In this document: positions 8,681 through 20,446 of the stretch, in pieces
How the letters are laid out: each line of letters begins with the position of its first letter
Position numbering within the stretch: the first letter of the stretch is position 1
Assembly (NCBI RefSeq): GCF_017742835.1
Contig: NZ_CP072392.1
Span: 4,363,695-4,427,694, forward strand
Length of the DNA: 64,000 nt
Source of the DNA: Aquabacter sp. L1I39
GTDB taxonomy: Bacteria > Pseudomonadota > Alphaproteobacteria > Rhizobiales > Xanthobacteraceae
Direction of reading: 5' to 3'
Made by a program: the position numbers and the translations under genes
Notes under the pieces: model-generated
The model's database searches: none
What the model saw: only the letters and a program-made list of their open reading frames with translations
What the model was told of the DNA's origin: nothing

Positions 8681-10132
8681 TCAGGTGCCGGGGCGCGCGG
8701 GCGGCGGGCCGAAGGTCAACGGCTCGGCACTGTCGCTGGTGGTCGCCGACGCCTTTGGCTTGGAGGCGGGCTTGGGGGCGGGCGTCGCCGCGGCGGTGGT
8801 CGCCGCCGGCTTGGCATCCTTCGACTTGTCCTTGGCCGTGCTGGAGGTTGCGCTCGTCTTTGCGCTCTTGCCCGCGTCCTTCGAGGCCGAGGAAGGCTTG
8901 GCCGCATCCTTGGCCGTGGCGGACGCGTCCGGCTTCTTGTCGGCGCCGGTGGAGATGACGGCGGTCTTCTGCTTCGCGCCGGTGGCCGGGTCCTTGCCGT
9001 CCTTGATGGCGACCCCGGTCTTCTTGTCCGCCTTTTCCTCCGCCGGCGGCATGCGCACGATGGCGGTGACGGGCACCGGCGGCATGGAGGGCGGCAGGTT
9101 CTGCAGCAGCGCTGCGCCCTCGCCCTTGCTCAGCCCGGCCGCGACGGCGGCGGACATGGCATAGGAGGAGGAGCTTTCGCCCTGGTTATAGAGGTTGTCG
9201 TCCTCATTCTCGGCCGCCGCCACCGCGCGCTTGCGGTTGCAGATATTCATGTCCGGCGGCGTGCCGCCCAGATTGGCGATGGTGTCGAGGGTGGGCGAGG
9301 CCGCGCCGAAGATGGACCAGGAGGGTTGGAAGCCCTTCTCGAACAGCAGCGCCGCCTGCTCCGTGCGGGACACCGCGGAGGGGGCGCCGAGGATCACGGC
9401 GATGAGGCGCTTGTTGCCGCGGGTGGCGGTGGCCACCAGATTGAAGCCGGAGGCGCAGATGAAGCCGGTCTTCATGCCGTCGGCGCCGGGATAGCGGTCG
9501 ATCAGACGGTTATAGTTCCGCAGCACGATCTTCCCGAGCCGGATGGCGGGGATGCGGAACAGCATCTCGTTCTCCGGGAAATGGTAGATCAGCGCGCGGG
9601 CGAGCACCGCGAGGTCACGGGCGGTGGTGTATTGCTCGGGATTGGGCAGGCCGTTGGGGTTCTCGAAATGGGTTCCCGTCATGCCCAACTGCTGGGCGGT
9701 GCTGTTCATCTCGGCCACGAAATCAGGGACCGATCCGCCCACGCCCTCGGCGATCACCACGGCGATGTCATTGGCTGACTTCACCATCAGCATCTTCAGC
9801 GCGCTGTCCAGCGGCACCTGGCTGCCGGGGCTAAACCCCATCTTGGTGGGCTGCTGGGAGGCGGCGAGCGGGGAGACGGTGAGCATCGTCTCCATGGTCA
9901 GGCGGCCTTCGCGCACGGCGTTCAGGGCCACATAGACGGTCATGAGCTTTGTGACGGAGGCGGGATACCAGGGCCGTCCGGCCTCCTGCTGCTCCAGCAC
10001 CTTGCCGGTATCGGCCTCCACCAGCAGGATGGGGGTGGCGCGCGCGGCGGTGCCAAGCAGGCCGAGGATGGCGGCCGCAAGGGCAATTTGGCGCAGGACG
10101 ATGCCCGCGCGCAGACTGGAAAAGCCCGGCAA
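8681..10132 (-). CDS. D-alanyl-D-alanine carboxypeptidase (penicillin-binding, S11 family)
   Basis: A 483-residue serine peptidase of the PBP5/DacF class that trims the terminal D-Ala of peptidoglycan stem peptides in the periplasm. The catalytic set is present: S-x-x-K at 59-62 (ASVTKL), S-x-N at 119-121 (KSANDIA) and K-T-G at 221-223 (GMKTGF). An N-terminal hydrophobic segment (about 13-30) is a signal peptide. The last about 130 residues are a low-complexity Ala/Lys/Ser/Pro/Thr tail in place of the usual PBP5 C-terminal domain and amphipathic anchor. The start reads as TTG at 10132 with GGAG seven bases upstream; no good ATG exists. Confidence 0.9.
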   Translation of the reverse strand: MPGFSSLRAGIVLRQIALAAAILGLLGTAARATPILLVEADTGKVLEQQEAGRPWYPASVTKLMTVYVALNAVREGRLTMETMLTVSPLAASQQPTKMGFSPGSQVPLDSALKMLMVKSANDIAVVIAEGVGGSVPDFVAEMNSTAQQLGMTGTHFENPNGLPNPEQYTTARDLAVLARALIYHFPENEMLFRIPAIRLGKIVLRNYNRLIDRYPGADGMKTGFICASGFNLVATATRGNKRLIAVILGAPSAVSRTEQAALLFEKGFQPSWSIFGAASPTLDTIANLGGTPPDMNICNRKRAVAAAENEDDNLYNQGESSSSYAMSAAVAAGLSKGEGAALLQNLPPSMPPVPVTAIVRMPPAEEKADKKTGVAIKDGKDPATGAKQKTAVISTGADKKPDASATAKDAAKPSSASKDAGKSAKTSATSSTAKDKSKDAKPAATTAAATPAPKPASKPKASATTSDSAEPLTFGPPPARPGT

Positions 10133-10262
10133 AGCTGGCTCCGTGACGGTGGTGGGCCCCCTTGGCCAGCCTTCTCCTTATCGCTTTTCATGCCCGCGGG
10201 GAAGCTGAAACCCGGTCGCACCAGGTGGAAGCCCAGTCTGGCGCAGGCTTCGCGCTGTGAAA

Positions 10263-12047
10263 TCAGGTCTCGGCAATGGGGCGGTCGGGATCTGGCGCGG
10301 CCAGGAACTGCGCCTTGGCGAGGGTTGCGAATCGGCCCCCGAGCCGCATCAGCGCCTCGAAGCTGCCGGCCTCCACCACCCGCCCGCCCTCGAACACCAG
10401 GATGCGGTCGGCATCGCGGATGGTGGCGAGGCGGTGGGCGATCACGAAAGTGGTGCGGTCCTTCATCACCTCGTCGAGGGCGGCCTGCACCTTCAACTCG
10501 GTGGAGGCATCAAGGGCGCTCGTCGCTTCGTCCAGGATGAGAATGGGCGGATTCTTCAACAGCGCGCGGGCGATGGACAGGCGCTGGCGCTCGCCGCCCG
10601 ACAAGGCGCGCCCGCGCTCGCCCACCTTGGCCTTCAGCCCGTCGGGGTGGCGCTCCACCAGCTCCAGCGCCTGGGCGCGGGACAAAGCGAGGCGCAGCTC
10701 CTCCTCGCTGGCATCCGGCTTGCCCACCTTCAGATTGTCCTCGATGGAGCGGTTGAACAGCAGCGGCTCCTGGAACACCACCCCGATCTGCCGGCGGAGC
10801 GAGGAGAGCGTCACGTCGCGAATATCGGCGCCATCAATGAGCACCCGGCCCGATTGCGGATCGAACATGCGGTGCAGCAGGGCAAGGGCCGTTGACTTGC
10901 CGGCCCCGGTGGTTCCCACGAGCGCCACCGTCTCGCCCGGCGCCGCATGGAGGCTGACATCCTGCAAGGCGGGACGCTTGCCGTCATAGGAGAAGGACAC
11001 GTCTTCGAACCGCACATCCCCTTTGACCGCCCCAAGGTCCGGCGCGCCCGGCCGGTCTCGCACCTGACCCACCGTGTCCAGCACGCCGAAGAATTCGGCG
11101 AGCCCCGGCGCGTTCAGGACCAGCCGGTTCACGAAGGAGACGGTGTGATCGAGGCGCCCGATCAGCATGGTGGCAAAGCCCACATAGGTCACGATCTCGC
11201 CGATGCTGGCGAGGCCGTTCACATGCAGCCAGGTGCCGATGAGCAGGATGGCAAGAATGGTCAGCGTGGTGGCGGCGCGGGTGGCCATGGAGACCAGCGC
11301 CCACCAGGACAGGACCGGGATCTGCGCCGCCAAGAGGCTGTGGGCGGTGTCCCGCAGCCCGCTCACCTCCGCCTCAATGCGGGTATAGCTCTGGATCAGC
11401 GCCACATTGCCCAGTGCGTCGGTGGCATGCTCGGCCAGCGAGGAATGATGGCGCTCCACATTGCGCTGCATGGCCTCGGTGCGGCGCATCACATAGCCGG
11501 TGACGAGGCCGAACACCGCCACCAGCACGATGAGCACGAGGCCGAGCCGCCAATTGATCCAGATGCCGACAGGCAGCAGCACCACCAGGGCCACCAGCGC
11601 CGCGCAATCGTCGCGGAAGAAGGACAGCCACAGGCTCCAGAGCGTGTCGGTGCCCTGGAGCATGATCTTCAGCAGCCGCCCGGAATGGGTCTCGCCATGG
11701 AAGGCGGCGGGCAATTGGAGGACATGCTCGAAATATTCGGTGAGCACGCCCAGGCGCCGGCGATGGGCGAGCCGGTCCGCATGCAGCGAGATAAGCACGC
11801 CCGCGCCAATGGAAAAGAGCCCGAACCCGGCCCAGGCGGCGAGCAGCGGCAGGAGGTCCGAAAAGCCCGGTGTCGCGCCGCTCCCCTGCGCCCCGGCCAG
11901 CGCATTGATGATGCGGCCGAAGAGGATGGGCTCGGCAAATTGCGCCACGGCGAGGAGCAGGTTGCCGATGGCAAGGGCGACGCCCACCTTCGCCTGCGGC
12001 CCCAAGAGGCCGAGCGCGCGCCCATAGATGCGTAACAACCCGCCCAT
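10263..12047 (-). CDS. ndvA: Cyclic beta-1,2-glucan ABC exporter (NdvA/ChvA type)
   Basis: A 594-residue half-transporter with a six-span membrane domain (about 1-310) fused to an ATPase. Walker A is GTTGAGKST (378-386), the signature is LSGGE (482-486) and Walker B is [12 protein letters not shown]. The N-terminal sequence and the arrangement match NdvA/ChvA, which exports cyclic beta-1,2-glucan to the periplasm for osmoadaptation and, in rhizobia, nodule invasion. No glucan synthase gene (ndvB/chvB) is in the window. The ATG at 12047 has GGGAGG upstream. It lies 15 bases downstream of lhgO, so the two probably share a transcript. The exact substrate is inferred from family resemblance. Confidence 0.82.
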   Translation of the reverse strand: MGGLLRIYGRALGLLGPQAKVGVALAIGNLLLAVAQFAEPILFGRIINALAGAQGSGATPGFSDLLPLLAAWAGFGLFSIGAGVLISLHADRLAHRRRLGVLTEYFEHVLQLPAAFHGETHSGRLLKIMLQGTDTLWSLWLSFFRDDCAALVALVVLLPVGIWINWRLGLVLIVLVAVFGLVTGYVMRRTEAMQRNVERHHSSLAEHATDALGNVALIQSYTRIEAEVSGLRDTAHSLLAAQIPVLSWWALVSMATRAATTLTILAILLIGTWLHVNGLASIGEIVTYVGFATMLIGRLDHTVSFVNRLVLNAPGLAEFFGVLDTVGQVRDRPGAPDLGAVKGDVRFEDVSFSYDGKRPALQDVSLHAAPGETVALVGTTGAGKSTALALLHRMFDPQSGRVLIDGADIRDVTLSSLRRQIGVVFQEPLLFNRSIEDNLKVGKPDASEEELRLALSRAQALELVERHPDGLKAKVGERGRALSGGERQRLSIARALLKNPPILILDEATSALDASTELKVQAALDEVMKDRTTFVIAHRLATIRDADRILVFEGGRVVEAGSFEALMRLGGRFATLAKAQFLAAPDPDRPIAET

Positions 12048-12062
12048 GATTGCCTCCCGGCC

Positions 12063-13247
12063 CTACATCACCTTGTCCGCGATCATGTCGCCGATGGGCA
12101 AGGCGGAGGTGGCGGCGGGGGAGGGCGCGTTGCACACATGGAGCATGCGCGGCGTCTCCACGAACAGGAAGTCGTGCACGAGGCTCCCGTCCGGCATCAC
12201 CGCCTGGGCGCGGATGCCGGCCTCGCAGGGGCCGAGGTCGGAGGCTTCCAGCTCCGGGCAATATTTGCGGCACTCGTCGAGATAGCCGCCCTTGAACAGG
12301 GAATTGCGCAATTCCCGCGCGGTGGCGCCGGGATGCTTGGCGACCGTGCGCCAGAAGCCGGGGAAGGCGGCATAATCGAGCACGTCGGAGAGCGAAATGG
12401 CGCTCTTGCGATAGCCCTCCCGCGCCAAGCCCACCACCGCATTGGGGCCCACCGTCACCGAGCCGTCGATCATGCGGGTGAGATGGATGCCGAGGAAGGG
12501 CAAGGTGGGGTCCGGCACCGGATAGATGAGGCTCTTGACCACGTCATTGAGGCGCGGCGGCAGGCGGAAATATTCGCCCCGGAAGGGCACGATGCGATGG
12601 GTGATGGACAGCCCGGCGAGGCGCGCCAGCCGGTCCGACTGGAGGCCGGCGCAGGCCACCAGCTTGCGGCCGCGATAGGCGGTGCCACCGGCCACCACCT
12701 CCACGCTTTCCGGCCCCTCGGTGATGGCAGTCACCTCGGCGGAGAGGCGCACCGTGCCGCCCATCTTGGTGATCTTGTCGCCCATGGCATTGCAGACGCG
12801 CTTATAGTCCACGATGCCGGTGGTGGGTGCGAACAGGGCGCCGACCCCCCGGATGCGCGGCTCCCGGCGCTTCAGCTCGGCTGCGTCGAGCCGCTCCAGC
12901 GGCACATTGTTGGCCACCGCCCGCTCATAGAGGGCATCCATGCGGGCGATCTCGTCCGCGTTGGTGGCGACGATCATCTTGCCGCACACCTCGAAGGGGA
13001 TGCCGTTCTCGGTGCAGAACTCCTTGGTGGCCTGCGCGCCCTTCCGGCACAGCTCCGCCTTGAAGCTGCCGGGGGCATAATAGATGCCCGCATGGATGAC
13101 GCCGCTATTGTGCCCGGTCTGGTGCCGGGCGAGGCGGTCTTCCTTCTCGATCAGCAGGATGCCGGCGTCGGGGCGGCGGGTGGAGATCTGGAGCGCGGTG
13201 GCCAGGCCCACAATGCCACCGCCGATGATGATGAAATCGTAGGTCAT
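12063..13247 (-). CDS. lhgO: L-2-hydroxyglutarate oxidase/dehydrogenase
   Basis: A 394-residue FAD enzyme of the LhgO family, which oxidises L-2-hydroxyglutarate to 2-oxoglutarate and passes electrons to quinone. The Rossmann motif IIIGGGIVGLATA is at residues 6-18, followed by LLIEKED and the family motif RHQTGHNSGVIHAGIYY near residue 45. The C-terminal FAD segment is VCNAPSPAATSALPIG. I chose ATG 13247 (CGGAG upstream) over a longer start at 13328 whose extra residues look non-coding. It probably forms an operon with ndvA downstream, a pairing with no obvious metabolic logic. Confidence 0.9.
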   Translation of the reverse strand: MTYDFIIIGGGIVGLATALQISTRRPDAGILLIEKEDRLARHQTGHNSGVIHAGIYYAPGSFKAELCRKGAQATKEFCTENGIPFEVCGKMIVATNADEIARMDALYERAVANNVPLERLDAAELKRREPRIRGVGALFAPTTGIVDYKRVCNAMGDKITKMGGTVRLSAEVTAITEGPESVEVVAGGTAYRGRKLVACAGLQSDRLARLAGLSITHRIVPFRGEYFRLPPRLNDVVKSLIYPVPDPTLPFLGIHLTRMIDGSVTVGPNAVVGLAREGYRKSAISLSDVLDYAAFPGFWRTVAKHPGATARELRNSLFKGGYLDECRKYCPELEASDLGPCEAGIRAQAVMPDGSLVHDFLFVETPRMLHVCNAPSPAATSALPIGDMIADKVM

Positions 13248-13436
13248 CCGGTCTCCGAGCCCTGCGGGCGCCTGTCTCCCCGCCTCGCGGGCGGTTGCGC
13301 GCCGGCGCCCGCCGGTGTGCGCGGGCATCGGGGGGCCGGTTGTCTACGGGTTTAGACCGGGGCCGGATCGGCAGGCAATGGGAAGCACGGCCGTCCGGAC
13401 GCCGCCGTCTTTCTTCCGCATGGCGGGCGCACCATC

Positions 13437-14543
13437 ATGGGCTATGACCTGCCGGATTCGCCCATGATCGACCCTCCCGTCCCTCCCGTCTCCTCCCCGG
13501 CGCGCCTCGTGTTGGAGCGGGCCGACCTGGAGCGCGCCGCGTCTGCCGGGCTGGTGGAGGCGGGTCAGGTGGAGGCGCTCTGGACCTTCCTGGCGCAAGG
13601 GAAGCCCTATCCGGAGGAGGCGCGCTTCAGCTTCGGCCATACGCTTTACTATTTTGGCGGGCTGCTCGCCATTTCGGCCATGAGCCTGTTCATGACCTTA
13701 AGCTGGGATGTGCTGGGGCCCTGGGGCATCACGGTGCTGGCCATCATCTATGGCCTCATCGCCTGGGCGGGCGCGGAAATGCTGGCGCGGCGGGGCTTTG
13801 CCATCCCGGCGGGCATCCTGGCCGCGCTGGCGGTCTTCCTGGTGCCGCTCGCCACCTGGTCCGCCCAGCATGCCCTGGGGCTCTGGCCCGAGGTGGACAG
13901 CGCCCTATCCGGGACGCGGTTCAACCAGTATCACAAATGGATCGATGCCCGCTGGCTGACGCTGGAACTGGCGACGCTGCTCGCCGGCGGCTTGGCACTT
14001 TGGCGCCTGAGGCTGCCCTTCCTGGTCATGCCGGTGGCGCTCACCCTCTGGTACATGAGCATGGATCTTGCCCGCTGGCCCGCGGGGACCGACCCGTGGG
14101 ACCTCGACCATGCGCGCCATGTGTCGCTGGTGTTCGGCCTCGCCATGTGCGGGGCGGGCGGGGTTCTGGACGCCCTGCGCAGCCGGCGGGGAGGTGCGGA
14201 TTTCGCCACCTGGCTCTATCTTTTCGGCGCCGTGGCCGCCTGGGGTGCGATCACCGCCAGCGACAGCGGGTCGGAGGCGGCGCGGCTCGGCTATGCGCTG
14301 TTCAATGGCGTGCTGGTGCTGTTCGGGGCCGTTATCGGCCGGCGGGTCTTCACCATTCTCGGCGCCATGGGCGTGGCGCTCTATCTCGGCCACCTGTCCT
14401 TCGAGCTGTTCCGGGACAGCCTGCTCTTCCCGCTCGCCTTGTCCGCCATCGGCTTGGCCATGGTGGGGGCCGGCCTGTTCTGGCAACGCCATGAGGCGGC
14501 CATCCACCGGCGCCTGCGCGCTCTCTTGCCCGGCGCAAAATGA
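13437..14543 (+). CDS. Polytopic membrane protein, DUF2157-like
   Basis: A 368-residue protein. After an N-terminal cytoplasmic part of about 70 residues (LERADLERAASAGLVEAGQ, a DUF2157-like helical segment) it has roughly eight to nine hydrophobic spans and a short basic tail. I recognise no catalytic motif. DUF2157 proteins are inner-membrane proteins of unknown function. Either ATG (13437 or 13464) could be used; neither has a good ribosome site. It is divergent from lhgO and ends at a terminator shared with gyrB. Confidence 0.7.
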   Translation: MGYDLPDSPMIDPPVPPVSSPARLVLERADLERAASAGLVEAGQVEALWTFLAQGKPYPEEARFSFGHTLYYFGGLLAISAMSLFMTLSWDVLGPWGITVLAIIYGLIAWAGAEMLARRGFAIPAGILAALAVFLVPLATWSAQHALGLWPEVDSALSGTRFNQYHKWIDARWLTLELATLLAGGLALWRLRLPFLVMPVALTLWYMSMDLARWPAGTDPWDLDHARHVSLVFGLAMCGAGGVLDALRSRRGGADFATWLYLFGAVAAWGAITASDSGSEAARLGYALFNGVLVLFGAVIGRRVFTILGAMGVALYLGHLSFELFRDSLLFPLALSAIGLAMVGAGLFWQRHEAAIHRRLRALLPGAK

Positions 14544-14571
14544 AAAAGGCCCGGCATGGACCGGGCCTTTT
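14544..14571. terminator. Bidirectional terminator between DUF2157-like gene and gyrB
   Basis: An 11-bp perfect stem, AAAAGGCCCGG (14544-14554) with CCGGGCCTTTT (14561-14571), and a 6-base loop. It has an A-tract on one side and a T-tract on the other, so it can stop transcription from both convergent genes. Confidence 0.9.
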
Positions 14572-14590
14572 CAAAATCACCGCTGACGCC

Positions 14591-17071
<2,481 letters not shown>

Positions 17072-17686
17072 TTATTTGGTGGCAACCGCAACTGCCGCGC
17101 CCGCCATGGCGCCGCCGCAGATCCGATTGAGCCACCGCATGGCGCGGGTGGAGGCCACGAAGCGCCGCGCCCGGTCCGCCAGGACCACATAAGCCGCGAA
17201 AACGCCCGCCAGCACCACCAGGATCACCCCGCTCATTTCCAGGAAGCCCAGCAAGGACAGGCGGTTGAGATCAACCAGCGTCGGCAGCAAGGCGAGATAG
17301 AAGGCCATGGTCTTGGGATTGCCGAAGGAAATGGCAAGGCCGGCGCCAAAGAGCCGTCCGGTGCCAGACCCCGCCGCCGGAGCGGCAAACTCGGGCACGG
17401 TCGCCGGGGCGGTCCACAGCCGGAAGGCCATGTAGAGCAGATAGGCGGCGCCTGCGAGCCGCACCAGCACGAACAGGCTGCCGAGCGTCGCGGCGAGCGC
17501 CGCCATGCCGAGGGCGGCGGCCGCGAGCCACAGGACATCCCCCACAGCGAGACCGGCGATGAAGGCGGCCGAGCCGGCGCGGCCGCGGGCGAGCGTGCGC
17601 GCCACGATCGCCACCACGGCCGGCCCCGGGGAGATGGCCGCCAGAGTCAAAATCCCTGCGAAGAAAGCGAGGGTGCCAAAATCCAT
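17072..17686 (-). CDS. LysE/RhtB-family amino-acid exporter
   Basis: A 204-residue inner-membrane protein with about six hydrophobic segments and the family signature near the N-terminus (SPGPAVVAIVARTLARGRAG). The Gly/Asn loop SFGNPKTMAFYLALLPTLVD near residue 120 is also typical. RhtB/LysE proteins export amino acids or homoserine lactones by proton antiport. The substrate cannot be read from the sequence. It lies 54 bases upstream of gyrB on the same strand. Confidence 0.88.
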   Translation of the reverse strand: MDFGTLAFFAGILTLAAISPGPAVVAIVARTLARGRAGSAAFIAGLAVGDVLWLAAAALGMAALAATLGSLFVLVRLAGAAYLLYMAFRLWTAPATVPEFAAPAAGSGTGRLFGAGLAISFGNPKTMAFYLALLPTLVDLNRLSLLGFLEMSGVILVVLAGVFAAYVVLADRARRFVASTRAMRWLNRICGGAMAGAAVAVATK

Positions 17687-17791
17687 GCCTCCCGTGTGCG
17701 CGCATGCGCACGCGAGGTCAAGCCCCGGGGACGCAGGCCAGCCGCGCCCGCAGGGCTTTTCCAGGGATGGCGGGTGGATCGGTTGCCCGAA

Positions 17792-18325
17792 CTACCGCGC
17801 GGGCGCTGCGGGAAGGTGCGTACCGGCGCCGATGGCCTGCATGTGGCTATGCAGGGACAGTCGGTCGAGGTTGCGCAGCGGCAGGGCGGCGAAGGCGAGC
17901 ACCCGGCTGCGGATATGATGGAAGGCGGTCTCGAAAGCCCGCTCGTGATCGATGGGCGAGCCGTCCACATGCTCGGCATCCTCGATGCTCCAATGGGCGG
18001 TCACCGGAGTGCCCGGCCATTCCGGCAGGGTCTCGCCGGCGGACTCGTCGCAGAGCGTGAAGACGAAATCGAGCTCCGGCCCGTTGGGCCCGCTAAAGTC
18101 GGAGATCGGCTTGGGGTGGAGGCCGGTAATGTGGAAGCCTTCCGCCACCAGCGTCTCAAGGGCATAGGGGTCGGGGTGCTCAGCCGGGTTCACGCCCGCG
18201 GAATAGGCGTTGAACCGCCCGTCGCCCTCCCGCTTGAGGATCGCCTCGGCGATCAGCGAGCGGCCGGCATTGGTGTTGCAGATGAACAGCACATTATAGG
18301 GCGTAAACGTCTCGGTTCCGGTCAT
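17792..18325 (-). CDS. Arsenate reductase / low-molecular-weight phosphatase family protein
   Basis: A 177-residue protein with the LMW-phosphatase P-loop C-x5-R near the N-terminus (FICNTNAGRSLIAEA), followed by YSAGVNP. This is typical of ArsC-type arsenate reductases coupled to thioredoxin or glutaredoxin. Later Cys (TLCDESAGE) fits the redox cysteine of the family. The general acid motif resembles HWSIEDAEHV. No arsR, arsB or acr3 gene is adjacent, so a resistance operon is not evident and another phosphatase role is possible. I chose ATG 18325 for its GGAGGG ribosome site; longer frames reach 18412. Confidence 0.78.
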   Translation of the reverse strand: MTGTETFTPYNVLFICNTNAGRSLIAEAILKREGDGRFNAYSAGVNPAEHPDPYALETLVAEGFHITGLHPKPISDFSGPNGPELDFVFTLCDESAGETLPEWPGTPVTAHWSIEDAEHVDGSPIDHERAFETAFHHIRSRVLAFAALPLRNLDRLSLHSHMQAIGAGTHLPAAPAR

Positions 18326-18434
18326 GTCCCCCTCCGACGGCGCCAAGCAGCACGGCCGCGTTGGAGGCAGACTTCCCATATGGAACCTGACGGACGTGTG
18401 ACAGGGCGTCACCGCCGGCGGCGTTGCCGGAAAA

Positions 18435-19082
18435 TTACATCACATAGACACGCGTACCGAGCGGCACACGCTCGTAAAGGTCGATAATGTCCTGGTTCAA
18501 CAGGCGGATGCAGCCGGATGATACCTGCTCGCCGATGCTCCATGGCTCGATCGTGCCGTGCAGGCGGAACATGGTGTCCCGGTCGCCGTCATAAAGGTAG
18601 AGCGCGCGCGGACCGAGGGGGTTGGTGTCGCCGCCGGGCATGCCGCCGGCATAGGGGCCGTAGCGCTCGGGCTGGAGGCGGATCATGTTGGCGGTCGGGG
18701 TCCAGCTCGGCCACTTTTCCTTGCGCTTGATGGTGGCCCATCCGCGATAGGAATAGCCCTGCTTGCCGACGCCGACGCCATAGCGGATCGCCTTGCCGCC
18801 GGGCTGCACCAGATAGAGGAAGCGCTCTTCCACATTCACCACGATGGTGCCCGGCGGATACTTGCCGCTGAACGGCACTTCCTGGCGCAGATATTTCGGG
18901 TCGATCTCGGTCACATTGACCGCGTCCACCTCGAAGGGCTCTCCCGGCACGGGGCCATACATGGAGACCTGCGTGGTGAGGGGGGCGCGGCCATCGGTCT
19001 GGCAGGCGGCCAGGAGGAGAGGTGTCCCGAGAACCAGCAGGCGGCGGCTGATCTTCGCGGCGGGAAGGCTGTCGCTCGACAT
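18435..19082 (-). CDS. L,D-transpeptidase lipoprotein (YkuD domain)
   Basis: A 215-residue protein that begins with a lipoprotein signal: SRRLLVLGTPLLLAACQTDG, with lipobox LAAC. The YkuD catalytic domain carries the His-x14-17-Ser-x-Gly-Cys-x-Arg signature (RLHGTIEPWSIGEQ then SSGCIRL). Such enzymes make 3-3 crosslinks in peptidoglycan or attach proteins to it, in the periplasm. Starts at 19082, 19118 and 19127 are all possible; 19082 gives the most typical lipoprotein leader. The open frame continues upstream antisense-like into intergenic and recF sequence, which I treat as spurious. Confidence 0.88.
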   Translation of the reverse strand: MSSDSLPAAKISRRLLVLGTPLLLAACQTDGRAPLTTQVSMYGPVPGEPFEVDAVNVTEIDPKYLRQEVPFSGKYPPGTIVVNVEERFLYLVQPGGKAIRYGVGVGKQGYSYRGWATIKRKEKWPSWTPTANMIRLQPERYGPYAGGMPGGDTNPLGPRALYLYDGDRDTMFRLHGTIEPWSIGEQVSSGCIRLLNQDIIDLYERVPLGTRVYVM

Positions 19083-19240
19083 GGAACCCCGGTTCGTCAG
19101 TGCGAATCGCTTAACCATGCGTAGCATGTGACGGTTCCCGGCTGGTTGCAGCCCGGCCACACCCCTTGAAAATGCATGCTCGCGCGGCTGTGATTGCGGC
19201 CCATCAAGGCGCCCGTGCCGGGGGTGCGCGAGCGAGCCGC

Positions 19241-20446
19241 TCAGGTGCCGTCGGGCACCACCCCGCCGGGATGGACGGTAAAGCGCTCCGCGCGCTCGAG
19301 CCCCGCAAAGGCGGCGGGGTCTGTCCCCGTCATCCAGACCTGGCAATTCAGCCGCGTCAGCGCCGCGAACAGGCCGGTGCGGCGCGGGCCGTCCAGATAG
19401 GCCACCACGTCGTCCAGCAGCACCACCGGCGCAAAGCCCTGCATGGCGGCCACCAGTCGCGCATGGGACAAGGACAGGCCGATCAGGAGCGATTTTTGCT
19501 CGCCGGTGGAGCAGCGGGCGGCGGGCTGGTCCTTCGGCCCGTGGGTGACCTCCAGGTCGCACAGGTGGGGGCCTTCCAGTGTCCGGCCGGCTGCCCGGTC
19601 GCGCGGGCGCATCTCCTTGAGACGGGCGCGATAGCGATCCTCCACCTCCACGGCCGGGGCGGTGCGCAAGGCATCTTCGATCTGGCCGGCCAAGGCGATG
19701 CGGGCGAAGGGGAAGGGCGAGGCCTCGTCGAGGCCGGCGGCGATTTCTTCCGCCAGCCGGTCCACCGTCTCAAGCCGGGCGGCGGAGACCGCGATGGCGA
19801 GTTCCGCGACCTCGTGTTCCACGGCGCCAAGGAAGCGGTCATTGGCGCCGTCCTGCAGCAGGCGGTTGCGGGAGGCGAGCGCGCGCTCCAGTCCATTCAC
19901 CCGGCTGCCATGGTGGGGGTCCACCGCCAGCACCAGACGATCGAGAAACCGGCGGCGGTCGGACGGTGGACCGGTGAACAGGCCATCCATTTCCGGCGTC
20001 AGCCACACCACTTTCACATGGTGGAGGAAGGCGGTGGCGGATGGGACCGGCTGCTGGTCGATGCGGTAGCGGCGGGCGGTGCTGCCTTCGCCGGGCGCCT
20101 CCATGCCGGTGCCGAGCAGCACTTCGCCCAGCGCGCCCTCCACCTTGGCCGCCACCGCCCATGCGCCGGAGCCGGGGCTGTTGGCCACCTCGTCGAGCCG
20201 TGCGCGGCGCAGGCCCCGACCCGGAGACAGGAAGGAAATGGCTTCCAGCAGATTGGTCTTGCCGGCCCCATTGGGTCCGGTGAGCACGATCGGACCGGCC
20301 CCGGCCACCAGATGGGCGGAGGGATAGGAGCGGAATCCGGTGAGCGTGATCCGATGGACGCCGGTGCGCCCATAGCCGCTGCGGCGGAGGGCGGACGGGG
20401 GAGGGGGCGCGCCGGGCGCCAAAGGCGGCGTGTCCGAGGTGCTCAC
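19241..20446 (-). CDS. recF: DNA replication and repair protein RecF
   Basis: A 401-residue SMC-like ATPase that helps load RecA at single-strand gaps. Walker A is [14 protein letters not shown] near residue 55, the signature is STGEQKSLLIGLSLS, and Walker B is PVVLLDDVVAYLD. The start is GTG at 20446, and this GTG overlaps the dnaN stop in GTGA, so translation is probably coupled to dnaN. The usual alphaproteobacterial order dnaN-recF is kept. Confidence 0.95.
   Translation of the reverse strand: MSTSDTPPLAPGAPPPPSALRRSGYGRTGVHRITLTGFRSYPSAHLVAGAGPIVLTGPNGAGKTNLLEAISFLSPGRGLRRARLDEVANSPGSGAWAVAAKVEGALGEVLLGTGMEAPGEGSTARRYRIDQQPVPSATAFLHHVKVVWLTPEMDGLFTGPPSDRRRFLDRLVLAVDPHHGSRVNGLERALASRNRLLQDGANDRFLGAVEHEVAELAIAVSAARLETVDRLAEEIAAGLDEASPFPFARIALAGQIEDALRTAPAVEVEDRYRARLKEMRPRDRAAGRTLEGPHLCDLEVTHGPKDQPAARCSTGEQKSLLIGLSLSHARLVAAMQGFAPVVLLDDVVAYLDGPRRTGLFAALTRLNCQVWMTGTDPAAFAGLERAERFTVHPGGVVPDGT

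Noticed and set aside
18435..19562. N-terminally extended L,D-transpeptidase of 375 residues
   Set aside because: The extension overlaps recF in antisense and precedes a lipoprotein signal that must be N-terminal.
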